A DNA stretch of 64,000 nt from Cylindrobasidium torrendii FP15055 ss-10 (taxonomy: Eukaryota; Basidiomycota; Agaricomycetes; Agaricales; Physalacriaceae), in NCBI GenBank assembly GCA_000934385.1, contig KN880486.1, positions 62,001-126,000 on the forward strand, read 5' to 3'. A program made the translations under genes and the position numbers. Under the pieces are notes generated by a model. It was not told where the DNA came from and searched no databases. It worked only from the letters and a program-made list of their open reading frames with translations. How positions within the stretch are numbered: position 1 is the stretch's first letter; each line of letters starts with the position of its first letter. Below are positions 45,677 through 57,200 of this stretch, piece after piece.

Positions 45677-46297
45677 ACGAAACTTCTCTTACTCCCGTTT
45701 TTGTCACCTTCATACATAGATAGAATTTGGAATGTTGTCGGTGCACCATCATTTGGACGTTATTGTATTCTGGATCTTGTTGCGTACGACCGGCGTGAAA
45801 TGTTCCACGGCAGCGTCGCATTCGCAATTGCCACCAAGATGTGGCACGGTGTAAAAGTGCCGTATTTGCCCCGTCATTGGGGGCGGACAGGGCCACCGCG
45901 GGATAGCGTTCAATTGGGCGCGCCTTGGGGCGTTTTTGCAATTTGTGGGGCCGACGGTGTTCGTTTTCTGCGTTCGCTGAGGAATACGGTGTAGTCCAAG
46001 TGAACTGTCCGTACATAAGGCGCGCTATGAGCTCGCTCGCATCTTCGACAATGTTTTACAAGAGCGAGCCTTGAAAAAGCTTAAATGTGTGTGCGCCGTG
46101 AGTTGTGGACGACCCTGAACAGTCAGCAGAACGGTTGATGTCTTGTTGATGGCCTTCTAAATGGACTCTCATAGTGCCTGAAACATCCCATCCTGTGCCA
46201 GCATCTGTTCTCTACACTCCTTCACTTTCGTTTTCTCTCAACGTCTCATTTGCACGACAAGCGGCTCTTTTGCCACCTGTACCGATAATCTGTCGAC
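45677..46297. other. Intergenic region
   Basis: Desaturase 3' UTR and promoter of the G-alpha gene. No gene seen; the last 90 bp before the ATG are pyrimidine-rich. Confidence 0.4.
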
Positions 46298-47926
46298 ATG
46301 GGCGCTTGCATGTCTTCTGGCGGCGGTATGGATGTAACCGAGACAGACAGAGCGCTGCACAAGCAGGCGGAGAAGGAACTCAAGGAGGTGCGTCAGCAGA
46401 CGACCCGCTTTTAACGTTGGCGCTGACGGCAACAATGCATAGGCGAAGGCGCGGCTGGCCATGCAAGCCAAGGTGCGCAGCTGCTGACGACTTAGCGCCG
46501 CCTCTGTGCTAAATGTCTTTCCTTCAGGTCCTCCTCCTAGGCTCTGGCGACTCTGGAAAATCCACCGTGCTCAAGCAAATGAGGGTCATTCATCGCATAC
46601 CGTTCTCTGCGCAAGAAATAGAATCCTACCGCCAGCTCGTCTTCGAGAACATCACTCGGGGTCTCAAGTATCTGCTGGACGCTATGGAAGACATGGACCT
46701 TCGGATCGATGACGCCAGTCGGGGCTACGTTGAGCTGGTCGAGAACGCGAGGGACCTGCGGGACGGCGAGCCGTTCCCTGTGGAACTCCACGAGCCGCTT
46801 GCGGCGCTGTGGAACGACCCTGGTGTGCAGTCGGCTTGGGCCCGAGGCAACGAAGCTGCGCTACCAGAAAAGTGCGTCTCCCAGTTCTCATTTCCCAGCC
46901 CTTGCTCATTGGTGTACGATACGAACAGTCTGGCCTATTTCTTCTCCGACCTAGACCGCCTGTTTGATCCCAACTACCACCCAACGGAGCACGATATTAT
47001 CCGCAGTCGAGCGCGTACAATAGGAATCACAGAGACATCATTCACTCTCCGCGACCACGAGATGTTGATGGTTGATGTTGGCGGTCAGAAGTCAGAACGG
47101 CGTAAATGGATACATTGCTTCCAGGACGTGACTGCGACACTATTCCTTGTTAGCTTGAGCGGTTATGACCAATGTCTAGTGGAAGACAAAGACGCAGTAC
47201 GTGCTTATACTCGTCTATAGTTCACAGAGTGCTAATTCGGTGCAGAATCAAATGCAGGATGCCATGACCATTTGGGATTCGATATGTCACTCGCAGTGGT
47301 TCAAGCAAACATCAATCGTATGGGTTCATATACATTGTCTATCTTCATCCTCATGCTCCCCCCAGATTTTGTTCCTTAACAAGAATGATCTGTTCGAAAA
47401 GAAGGTCCTACATTCGGACATCAAGAATTTCTTCCCCGTCAGTTTTGTCTTGCATTCATTGTCCCGCTCTCTGTTCTAATGCAACCCCCAGGACTACGAT
47501 GGCGAGGCCCGAGACGTGCGTGCTGGTCGCGAATATTTCAAGAAACGGTTCGCACGGCTGGCAACACGCGCTGGACGGCTAAAAGAGCGGGAAATCTACA
47601 TTCAGTCGGTGCCCCAATCGTCATCTTGTAGTGTGACTAAAAATCGTCAGTATCACTACCGCTACAGATACCGCTATGCTCAGGGTTGTTATGGCCGCTG
47701 TCGAAGGTACGCTTCCTTCACCCCAGCTCTGCTTATCACCTCTGACGAAGTTGTGCAGAGTGAGTTTCTAACATTCATCCACATCATTGCCTCCATCCCT
47801 CCCCCGAAAACGAACAAATGCTCATTCCTTCTTCCCCGTGTGTTTTCCTTACTCCTCGCTTTCATGTCCTCCCATCCTCGCAGCATCGTCCTCCGTACCA
47901 ATTTGGAAATGGCCGCACTGATCTAA
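46298..47926 (+). CDS. Heterotrimeric G-protein alpha subunit
   Basis: GTPase relaying signals from seven-transmembrane receptors, such as pheromone or nutrient receptors. The start MGACMSSGGGMDVTETDRAL has Gly2 and Cys4 for myristoylation and palmitoylation. Introns follow ELKE and MQAK. Motifs: P-loop LLLGSGDSGKSTVLKQMR, where Asp replaces the usual Glu; the helical domain; switch I RSRARTIGITETSF; switch II MLMVDVGGQKSERRKWIHCF; LFLNKNDLFEKK (NKxD); and TTATDTAMLRVVMAAVE. The C-terminal tail DIVLRTNLEMAALI appears only if a one-nucleotide exon at 47759 is used between two introns. About ten introns. No pertussis-toxin Cys at position -4. Confidence 0.93.
47707..47883 (+). other. Two introns flanking a one-nucleotide exon in the G-alpha gene
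   Basis: Intron 47707-47758 (GTACGC...GTGCAG, 52 nt) ends directly before A47759, which is followed by intron 47760-47883 (GTGAGT...CTCGCAG, 124 nt). The coding sequence enters as GAA G and leaves as C ATC GTC. Only G + A + C = GAC gives the family tail. Both introns have strong canonical ends. Confidence 0.7.
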
Positions 47927-49324
47927 TTGTTTTTTGTTTGCTTTCTTTGGTTACCCATTTGCTCCCATCTATCACTGCACATCTATAATTTTAATCAATT
48001 GCGCTCGTCCAAATCCAACCTCTACTCGGTCCTTCGACAATTTTGTATACAGTTCTATCATCACAACCAACGTGCGTAACAGCCTGAATCCATATGGGGG
48101 TGCAAAATTAACGAAAACCGTTGTGCAGATCCGACAGATCATGTTATAATAACGGAGGTATTTGCAGAACGAGCTCCCTCGCATAGGTGTGCTTCTTCCT
48201 CACCGCGCATCCGCTGCGCTAAACGTATTACCCAAGTCGTACGCAGTCACGCTTTCCGCCCAATCCAGACCACCCCCCGGTGTTGACCCATTTGTGCTTC
48301 TTTTTCGATGATGCGACACGTTTGGATACGTATTTCTCTCATCCTCACCCTCACCCTTACCCTCACCCGCTGTATTGCATATTCCACTCATCGACGACTT
48401 CACCTTCCCCCTTCCCCTCCTACCCTGACGAGCACCGACATGTGGGATGAGTCGGTGGCAAGCTCCCTCCATACGTCTTTTATACTTATCGTTTACTATA
48501 TTCACTCGGGGTTTTCCAGGTCACACCGGGGTATTGAACATAAGCCTGCAATTTGTGCCTTGTCAATATATTGTTTCATTGTACACGGAGTGCAAGCACT
48601 AGCGAGAGCTCCAGAGTCCATATACCATACTGCAGTGTATGCCTCAGCAGAGCGGGCTTTCGCCCGCCACAATTGGGGTGGATTTCGCCGTCTAGTGAGT
48701 CCGGTATCGACGCTTTCCGTTGGCGGAGAATGTCGAGGAACTCGGGAGGATGTGTTTGTGCGAACGTCTTCGGGCCCTTGGGGCGCGTCCCGGATAACGA
48801 AAGCTCGTAAGGACTTCAGACAATTTGTGTCGGATGTTGCAAAAACGATATTGACATTTTAGCCCAACTTTGACTGCGTTCACGAGACGTATGAGATGCA
48901 GGCTGAGGCAGGGTGGAAACGCGTACACCGCCGTCAAGGCGCGTCCCTTCGCCTCGTTGTGCCATTTGCTAAGTTACATACAAGGCGGCAGTCACACACG
49001 GGTCGCGCAGATGATCTAAACAGCGGGTGTTGCGCAGGATCCGTCTACCCGCTTTGATTATGCCATATTTTTCGTCGACGTTGCGCCGACGGTCACCGCC
49101 TAGGAAAGGCGCGATATCATTGAAGCCCCCGGCTTGTCGAGGCGGCATGGACGTGCTTCTAAAGTTTGTATTGTCAGTCTATTCCTGGTCTAGTCCTTCT
49201 TGCAATCGAATATATACGTGGTCGACCGATACAAGACCGATATGCCTTGAGGTTTGTAAACTTCCAAGTCCCTTGGTACGATGTAGGTACGGCCGTAAAG
49301 GTAACGCATCTCTCTCACTCTCCG
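47927..49324. other. Convergent intergenic region, 1.4 kb
   Basis: Holds the 3' UTRs of the G-alpha and dehydrogenase genes. A short degenerate CCCTCA/CCCTTA run at 48341-48370 resembles telomeric repeat only superficially. A 184-codon plus-strand frame from 48308 lacks any family features and is not called. Confidence 0.4.
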
Positions 49325-50430
49325 CTACCATTGCTCCTCAGCAGGCCGTACTGGCAATCGTCAGTGAGTACGAGTGGGAACGGAGTGGGTTGACAATGGA
49401 CTCACAATCAAGCTCCCATGTCCAGGCCGACTTATGTTGCTTCGTCAGTGCGAGGTATGACTTGTAATGATACCTCGTTAGAAAGAGAAAAGCAAGCAAC
49501 GCTACCAGTACCCACCTGTGCAATACTATCTGGAAGAAGACCTGGCTCTTCGTCCACATTGGACGCCCTACCAGCGATGATACCTACACGAGGAGCAGTG
49601 AGTTTGCTTGGTCTAGATAGCAAGGTCATGGCACTGCGTACGGCCATCAATCACAGCGTGTGCAACCTTGGAGTAGTATGTCAGCAGCCAGCATCACAGC
49701 TCATAGACGAGAACACTCGCATGTATACCGTTAGAAGGGCCAAACTCCTTCGCCAAACTCTGGCTCAAAGCTCTCAGTCCACTCTTCGCCGGGCTGAACG
49801 CACTCGTCATCTTACTCCCTCGCATGCTTGCAGTGGCACCTGTGAAGATAAGAGTACCATTCCCGCCCGTCTGCTCATCGAGCTGCTGGTTCTTCTTGAA
49901 CCTTAGAATGGCCTCTCGAGAAAACGCAAACGGCGCTCGGACATTTGTGTCGAGCAGGGATGCCAACTCGTCATCTGTGGTCTCGAGGAAGGGCTTCATC
50001 AAGAATTGGCCAGCATTCCATAGTGCAGCCCGCAGGGGGTATTGACCGGGCGGGTACGCTGCGTGTATATCCTTGAACGCCGACATAATACAGCCCGAGT
50101 CGTAGGATTCGACAGAAAAGGCTCCCGCCTAGTAAATGCCCAGCAATCAGTTCGTCGACTATTACGATTGCGCAATGAATGTACTTGACCACCGGCCTGA
50201 TTGATTTCCTCAGCTAAGGAATTCAGTGTCTCGCTTGACCCATTTCTTGCGCGGGAGAGGAGCGCGACGGTGTACCCCGACTTGGCAAACAGACGGCTGT
50301 CGCAGAGCATTGAGCATGAGCCGCCGCGCGTGCCAGAGCAGAGCAGAGAAGTAGCTCACGCTGCAGACGCGCCAGTGCCAGACCCTATACCCAGTCCAGC
50401 GACAATGAACAGGCGACGGCTGATAGACAT
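49325..50430 (-). CDS. Short-chain dehydrogenase/reductase
   Basis: NAD(P)-dependent oxidoreductase. The start at 50430 gives MSISRRLFIVAGLGIGSGTG, the Rossmann Gly motif, and the first intron leads to ARLFAKSGYTVALLSRARNG. Next come AGAFSVESYD, LRAALWNAGQFLMKPFLE with the NAG motif, NVRAPFAFSREAILRFK, and LIFTGATASMRGSKMTSAFS followed by PAKSGLRALSQSLAKEFGP; the normal YxxxK reads FSPAK, so Tyr is replaced by Phe or Ser at this site. The tail was recovered across four small introns: VAHAVIDG, RIIAGRASNVDEEPGLLPDS, SYLALTKQHKSAWTWELD, LRPAEEQW, stopping at 49325, the usual end of this SDR subgroup. Substrate unknown. Confidence 0.85.
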
Positions 50431-50801
50431 GATAAGGGCGGGCGAGATTCAAGTATAATGATGGCCGGAGTCAAACCGTCAATGCGTGACCGCGTAAGGG
50501 AGGAACGAGCGTGACATGGCCTTTGGGTTCATAGTTCGACTGGTAGGGTTGCGCTACCACGTTATAGTCTGCATTGATATCGCAGACTTATACTGTGTTA
50601 TTGCTTTGTGTTGTCTAAGTGCAAGCACGAGATAGTTCTGTGTAGTTCAGGCCACTGCCTAAACGGGAAGGAGAGTAGTAAGACAATGGAAGTGGTTCGA
50701 GGCTCTAGTCAAATGTTCACAGGCCACTTCGTGGCTGCTCACTCCGTCCGCATTTCCATGGAAAAATATTATTGGCTACATCGCGTACATGTACCAAACA
50801 T
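50431..50801. other. Intergenic region
   Basis: Promoter of the leftward dehydrogenase and 3' end of MPP-beta. No gene seen. Confidence 0.4.
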
Positions 50802-52353
50802 CTAGTAAACCATCGACGACATGTCCGACCGGATACGGTTGTAGTCAAACAAGCCCTCAATGCTTCCAGTAGCCGCAAGGGCAAACTATAGATATCGTTA
50901 GTGGGAAAACCGAAACAGGTGGTTTTGTCACTCACGTCCTTATCCCAGAGGTACTTTTGAGCGACACGCTTGATGTCCTCGACAGTGACAGAGTCAACGG
51001 CGTTCTCAATCTGTTGAGGGGTCTGGCGCTGGCCGGTGGTCACAATTTGACGTCCAACATCCTCAGCGACAGCGGTGGTCCCGTCCAAGCTAAGCAGGAG
51101 ACCAGCCTTGAGCTGGCTCTTCGCGCGCTCAACCTCGAGCTCCGTCGGGGCCACACTCATCCTCTGCCACTCCTTCAAGGTGTTGTGAATCAGATCGTCC
51201 AAGTTGACAAGGTTCTCTGAGACGAGGTAGATACCCCAGAGGCCAGTGTCGGAGTAGGATGTAGAGAACGACATGAAGGAGTTGGCAAGGTTGTTCTCCG
51301 CGAGGAGGTGGGAAAGCCGTGAGGATAAGAGGTTGGATGCACCGAGGCTGCGGTCCCAGTTACCGAAGATAGACTGCATGACCATCATGGGGTAGTAGTC
51401 GGGCGAGCTCCAGCCAACACCCTCAACGGCAATGGCAATGTTGGCCGTTGGGCTGGTGTCGTCACGAATCCGGACCTCGGAACCAACGAAGACGGGCTTT
51501 GATTGTGTTGTGCTGCCGAGGCGGATGGGGTTGGCGGAGACGGGAAGGGAAGAGAAGTGCTTTTCGGCAAGCTTGACGAGCGAGGCGTGGTCGATTCCGC
51601 CTGTGCCGACAAGAACCATGCGATCGGCGGTGTAATTTGTCTTGATGTAGGAGCTCAAATCGTCACGCTGGATGCTGAGGATGTTCTTCTTGGGACCAAG
51701 GATAGTGCGTCCCAAAGGCTGGCCTGCGGAAAGCGTAAGTTGTTAATAGTATACAAAGTTGCGCATAGAACCTACCCTGGAAAGCGACAGCGTGCAAGTG
51801 GTCGAAGACAACCTCCTCGAGCTGCTTGTCAACCTCCTCCTGTTCCCGTAGGATAACACCACGTTCCCGCTCAATTGCACCACCCTCAAGTTTTGAGTTC
51901 TGGAGGATGTCGGAAATGATGTCGACGGCCGCAGGTACGTCCTTGGAGAACGCCTTGGCGTAGTAAACCGTTTGTTCGCGGGAAGTGTAGGCATTGAGGT
52001 GGGCACCGATGTTCTCGACCTCGACCTCGAGGGAATGTTGGGAGCGTTTGCCTGTGCCCTTGAACGCCATGTGTTCCAGGAAGTGAGCTGTGCCGTTTGT
52101 CTTGTCCGTCTCCGCACGGGAACCGGCGTCAATCCATACACCAACAGTTGCTGTCTGTGCGTGCGGGTGGGTCTCGGTGGCGACAGTCAGACCATTGGAG
52201 AGTGTTGATATTTCCGTGAGGGGGCCCGCATTGTGGACCGTCGCAAAAGCGCGACGATATACGCGCTGCAATCTATGAGCACGGCAGGGAGATACAATGT
52301 TTCACCAAACGTACGGGAGAGCGCGCAGCACCTCTAACAAAACGAGAGAGCAT
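50802..52353 (-). CDS. MAS1: Mitochondrial processing peptidase beta subunit
   Basis: Catalytic subunit of the matrix peptidase that removes presequences from imported proteins. The first exon starts at 52353 ([13 protein letters not shown]) and an intron of about 70 nt joins it to [15 protein letters not shown], a presequence. The M16 zinc site is [20 protein letters not shown], the inverted HxxEH, with the distal Glu in [20 protein letters not shown]. Further family blocks: [60 protein letters not shown], and [20 protein letters not shown]. The last intron (about 50890-50935) joins LWDKD to [20 protein letters not shown], ending MSSMVY. Three or four introns. Confidence 0.96.
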
Positions 52354-52649
52354 AGCGAATACCACAATACGAGACCAGCGAGTGGAAGAGAAGGTAAAGG
52401 CGGGGCCGGAGTTCCTCGGCGCTTGCCATCATTCCGGCTCCCGCCGGCAGGTTTACCACTAAGCATTGGCAAAACGTGATTGGCCGCTACACGGGCACGC
52501 GATCACGACGCGGTCAGGTATTGGGATCCCAGCCTCATTCACAGCATCCCCATGTTTAGTCCGTTATTATATAGCCAGTATGCAAAGCAAGAGAGTCTAT
52601 GTCGATAACCCCAACAGGCCCGTATTATAATATCCCGTACTTTTACATC
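52354..52649. other. Intergenic region upstream of MPP-beta
   Basis: Promoter of MPP-beta and 3' end of the GT61 gene. No coding sequence seen. Confidence 0.4.
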
Positions 52650-54356
52650 TCAATCGTCGTCTTCCATTGCCAACGACAGACGCTCTCGGCATATTCTTGC
52701 GACCACCTCTCCATCCACGGGAATTGAGTTACCTGTCGATATCCATGAGCGAACAGAAGATGACCGGCACCGCCAGCGTACCTTGGAATCCCTCAACATA
52801 TGCCGGTAATGGGACATCAGGACTTGTAAAATATCTGTCGAAAGTGAGCCACATGGATGCATAGCTCAACCAAAACATACTCCGAGCCCCAGAAGCCGTA
52901 GTGCTTCATCCCAAGCGCTCTTGTTGTATATTCATAGTCATGGGCAAAGCCTCCAGGGAAGAAGAACTCGATCACAGTCGAGCGCGGTGTTGGATTCATC
53001 CAGAGCAATGCTGTTAAGCCATTTCCGTGAACACCCATCATGATCTGTGCAGAGTTAGATATGAGTGATAGAGTCGGATAACACGCACTGTGGTTCGCGC
53101 AGCAAGCTGTAGTTGTTCTGCGCGGGTGAGTTTGTCCATGCTGACGATGTTGACTTCATAACCATATTCATCCCTCAATTTATGAAGCTCTGCGACTAGC
53201 TTGTCATGATGCTCTGGAATCAGCATACGGCGACCCCAGTCCTGTCGAGAAACATAGGTGATCACTGGCTTTCCCATCGTACCGCCTCCAGTTGCCGGCT
53301 CCAACCCAACAGACATAACGACATTGTTGCGTATGGGTTGCCACCAGTTCGCGTTCCCTGGAAGAGAGAAAGCTGATGCAGCACTGCGTTGGAAGCGCTG
53401 GTAATTGTACGAAATCATTGATGCAGATCTGTCAGCGACGAGGACGCGCTCGAAGACGAATGGCAAGCCCATGTCAATGCGGTCGTTCCAGTCGTCTATG
53501 AACTCTATGTTGAGAGATGGGAATGAGGCACGAGTGACCCATTGGTTCATGCTAGCATAGTCGCGCCAGTGGGCAGCGTCAATGCGATTGAACATCAGAC
53601 GGCGTGGAGGAGGCAGCTTGGTGGTCCCATTGGGTGTAATTCCGTGGTCCAATGAGCTGTATGTCCGCCATAGTCCAAACCATAGTTCGGCGGACCAATG
53701 GTAATAATGCGTGATACTGAAACACAGTGAGAAAGCGTAGCCAGACAAGTGACACGGACTTGCAATTGTTGAGGGTCATTTACTAGGAACTTGAGGCAGG
53801 TTAGTGAGGATGACGAGGTGAAATACTTTATAGCACGCACCGTGACACCGTCGATGATCATAGCCGCACTCCCGAACATAGCTTTGGCTTCTTTCGAAGA
53901 TATAACTTGAATGTCACTTGGACCAGGCAGACGAGAATCTTCAGCCTCTTTCCCAGGTTTGATCTCTATTCCCTTGGAGTATATCATGGACACATCAGGT
54001 ACTTCATCTGGCTTGTCAGACACAATGTAAACTGTGCCATTGAGAACGTAGAGTTTGTCGAATATTGACCAGCCTGTGGGTGTGTTTGTATTTACCATTC
54101 CCCAGGATGTACGAGAGTGCGTACCAGGTGCGTGTGCAATGACTTGTGTTTCTGGCACTGTGGAGGAACCCCATGATAGACGGCTCTGTTGAGGCTCTGT
54201 TTGTGCGGAGGTGTGGTGGCTTGCGACTATGTCGCGGTCGAATGCCTCGAGTGGAAACGACGAATGGGAGGTTGTGACACCACTGAAGAAATAAAGAACG
54301 GCGACTGCGAGCAGGATAACGAACGCCAGCTCTCGCCTTGTGGGGGGAGAGATCAT
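52650..54356 (-). CDS. Family GT61 glycosyltransferase, Golgi type II membrane protein
   Basis: Start 54356. A short cytosolic end (MISPPTRREL) and one transmembrane helix, AFVILLAVAVLYFFSGVTT, give type II topology. The stem is Ser/Thr-rich. The GT61/DUF563 domain runs over HYYHWSAELWFGLWRTYSSL, RRLMFNRIDAAHWRDYASMN, FVFERVLVADRSAS, KPVITYVSRQDWGRRMLIPE and the hallmark MMGVHGNGLTALLWMNPTPR with VIEFFFPGGFAHDYEYTTRA. The C-terminal introns (near 52820-52862 and 52754-52802) join YFTSPDVPLPAYVEGFQG to NSIPVDGEVVARICRERLSL. GT61 includes xylosyl- and O-GlcNAc transferases; the sugar here is not predictable. Five or so introns. Confidence 0.87.
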
Positions 54357-55242
54357 GGCAGGAGGAATGCAATGTCGTGACGTGACGTGACACTCTTTGC
54401 CTTTCCACCGCCACCGCTGAATTGAAGCTCAAGTCATTACTTGTCGCTGGATGGCCCGCGTTCCCTGCGCAGAATAAGACAGATTGGAAAGATACCACTA
54501 CATCAATTAATTGATACTTGCATGCTTTCGCACCAGTGATTCGAATTCTCTTCAAATGGAGCATGTCCTCGTCTGACTTGTATGCGTGCGTCGTAAGACG
54601 TTTTCATTCCACGAGCATCTCGTTTGTTTAAATTATCTGATCCAATCTGTCCTGCCCTCTTGCTGCCTCGATACTATTGGACTTGCATTGGACTAGCATT
54701 GGACGCTCTAAAGAGCAAATCTGGCAGCAACTCGGATTGGTCAGCTATTCGTGGGTGCTCTGAAGAGCCGTCACGCGTCAAGAGTGAATCGACATAGCAA
54801 CCCACCCTGAAAAGGTTCAGTTACACTACTGCCAGCTAACCGCAGCGTTCCGTGACACTGAGTGCCACCCCGAAATCAAGGCCATCAACGCTCTTGCTCC
54901 AATGCCACTCCACACCATTTGTTTGCTCAAAATGAGGCGCGGCGCTCCTGGAGTCGGTCACGGGCGCTGGACAGCCCCTCGAATGGCAAGTATACGCACA
55001 AAACATCGACGAATGCACTGGCAAGGCATTCATCACCGTCGAACAAGGTGCATCTACCAGTATTTCAAAGTGGCGTCCAAAAAAGACCTACTTATTTTTG
55101 GCACACCATCATCGTTGGAGTTCTCGCCACACTTTCTCTCCCGAACCTTTATAACGGGTGTCCTCTCAAATTTGGTTGGACACCGCCTCTTTCTTACCTC
55201 TCCCACACAACGCTCGTTCGTTCGTTTTCTTGACTTCTTGCC
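54357..55242. promoter_or_regulatory. Divergent upstream region of GT61 and GPI-glycoprotein genes
   Basis: No gene seen. At 54677-54709 an 11-bp unit beginning ATTGGAC is repeated three times in tandem, followed by two almost identical 12-bp palindromes, GCTCTAAAGAGC (54706) and GCTCTGAAGAGC (54757). A TATA-like TTTATAAC lies near 55148, about 95 bp before the ATG. Confidence 0.5.
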
Positions 55243-56585
55243 ATGGCCGCCGTCTCCCTCGTCCTTGCCCTTGCTGGCACTGCTGCTGCTGCTGATTTCT
55301 CCGCTGGCGTAACGGCGACCGGCACCATGGGTCCCAACAACCCACCGAAGCCCACTCTGGGCACCGACGTCAACCAGACCTCCATGGCCCGTCTGATCTC
55401 TTTGAACTCTGTCGATGTGCGTCTGTTCCCCTTCCTTTCGTGTGACAACCTTGTTCATATTTCCCAGGACTGGTGCATCTTCGCCCCTCCCGAAGAGGGT
55501 GTTACTATCGGTGAATCAGAGGCCTTCGAGGTTGCATGGTGCACAAAGCAGCGCAACAACGCTCGCGTCATCCCAGACGGCACTATCACTGGCGCCTCCT
55601 TCATTAAGACTGGTACGAGTCTACTTCTTCCTCGTTGGCCAATGCCTGACCTTCACAACAGACTTCTACGTCGAATTGAAGGCATATGGTGACTTCACCA
55701 AGCTCAACCTCCAGGCCTCCGACTTCGGTGGTGAGCTCGATCCACACGGTGCCACTGGAGAGGGCAACCCAGTGGGTGGAAACGTCACCTCCAACGCCGT
55801 TACCGGCGACGACGTCAACTTCGAGGAATGGATGGTGCGTTGAAACCCTCAGACACTGCACGTACAGCTACCTAACTTACACGTTCAGTCCTTTATCTCG
55901 TACAACCAAGTGTGCTTCCGTATCTGCACGAACGCGAACGACACATGGGATGCTGCTATCATGTGCGAGCACAAGCTAGACGAGATGGGCTGCAACTTCG
56001 TTATGCCTGGCAACTACGACTTCAACGGCACCTTGTACGTTTTAGCATACCTATCGCGTCCTTCCCGCTGACATTGTCTCTAGTGAAAGCTGTGAAGGTG
56101 AAGTTGCCTACCCTCCTGGTGTCTACATCACCGCTATCGAGGGTAGCTCCACGGGCTATTCGACTTTCGCGCAGTTCTTCACTGGTACAATCACCGAGGG
56201 TGGCTCTGCTGTGCCCTACACTGTCGGAACCACGGTCACCCCATCATCCGTACAGATGACCCCCTCTTCGTCGAACTGCAAGACAACGAAGACCATCAGC
56301 AACGGCATTTCTCTCTCGACTGGTGCTGATGGCTCAGTGTCCGCCTCTGGCGGTGCTGCTGCCACCCAGACTGGTAAGCTGTCACAGTTCATAGGCTTTT
56401 CCACAGACTTAAATCCTTTACTAGGTGATTCTTCAAGCGGCGCAAGCTCCTCTTCAGGAAGCAGCGGCTCATCGTCTTCAGACGGTGGTAGCGACGGCGC
56501 TCTTTCTCTGACTTCCTACTTCCACGAGGGTGTCACCGTCGCCGCGCTTATCGCTGGTGGTGCCGCCGTCGTCCTTCTCAGCTAG
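55243..56585 (+). CDS. Secreted GPI-anchored glycoprotein ('macrofage activating glycoprotein' family)
   Basis: Start 55243 with a signal peptide (MAAVSLVLALAGTAAAADFS). The mature part reads SMARLISLNSVDDWCIFAPP, EAFEVAWCTKQRNNARVIPD, GTITGASFIKTDFYVELKAY, then GGELDPHGATGEGNPVGGNV, SFISYNQVCFRICTNANDTW, MCEHKLDEMGCNFVMPGNYD, and AYPPGVYITAIEG. Repeated cysteines and N-glycosylation sites suggest an extracellular fold. A Ser-rich spacer (about 56425-56500) and the C-terminal hydrophobic segment GVTVAALIAGGAAVVLLS indicate a GPI anchor. Six introns. The family is widespread in Agaricomycetes; the name comes from an early annotation, and the real role in the wall is unknown. Confidence 0.85.
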
Positions 56586-57200
56586 ACTACCTATCCTACA
56601 TACCCTTTCAGTCGGACTGACTCGTCTGTATTTACCTGGCAGCGTGCGTACCATACGTAAAAAATGTATGTACCACCACGGACTGCCTTCATGACTTTTG
56701 CACGGACATCCCTCCATACATCTTCCACGCTCACACTAGTTTAGCCAAACTTTGGAGGTGGGTAATTTAATCGGTACATATGTATTGGAATTCATTCAAA
56801 ATTCCAAACTCGAATTGGCTTCACTTGTGCCGCTTTCGAAAGTTCTACTTACAAAAATTCAGTGTACTGTTGACATTGTATGGAAGGGCACTCAGTGCAT
56901 GATGTTACAAGTCAGAATATGCGAGGAGCAATAACCGACCATACCGTCGAATGCAGACCAAAGTGCAGTACATGATAGTATGTATTCTTCGCCTTTGTGG
57001 TGGCATGGCCGTACAGTCTGATGGGCCTGACTGTGTACTGTGGTAGCACAATTCCAACGCTAGACTGTTGTTATACGCTCTGTTCTACCACATGCGACGA
57101 TTTGAGATATTGAATAAGTCTGTTTGTATACTTGTTTGTGTGTGCATCCTGCACTCTTTCATTTCGTTCGGCCATCATCTTCTGGCAAGGACATTTGAAC
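56586..57200. other. Intergenic region
   Basis: Downstream of the GPI-protein gene and upstream of the kinase-fold gene. A/T-rich around 56750-56850. No gene seen. Confidence 0.4.

Noticed and set aside
48341..48370. Telomere-like CCCTCA/CCCTTA run
   Set aside because: Only about five degenerate units inside gene-dense DNA; better read as a simple repeat.
48308..48862. A 184-codon plus-strand frame downstream of the G-alpha gene
   Set aside because: Low-complexity start, no domain or conserved-looking block, and it lies where the G-alpha and dehydrogenase 3' UTRs meet.
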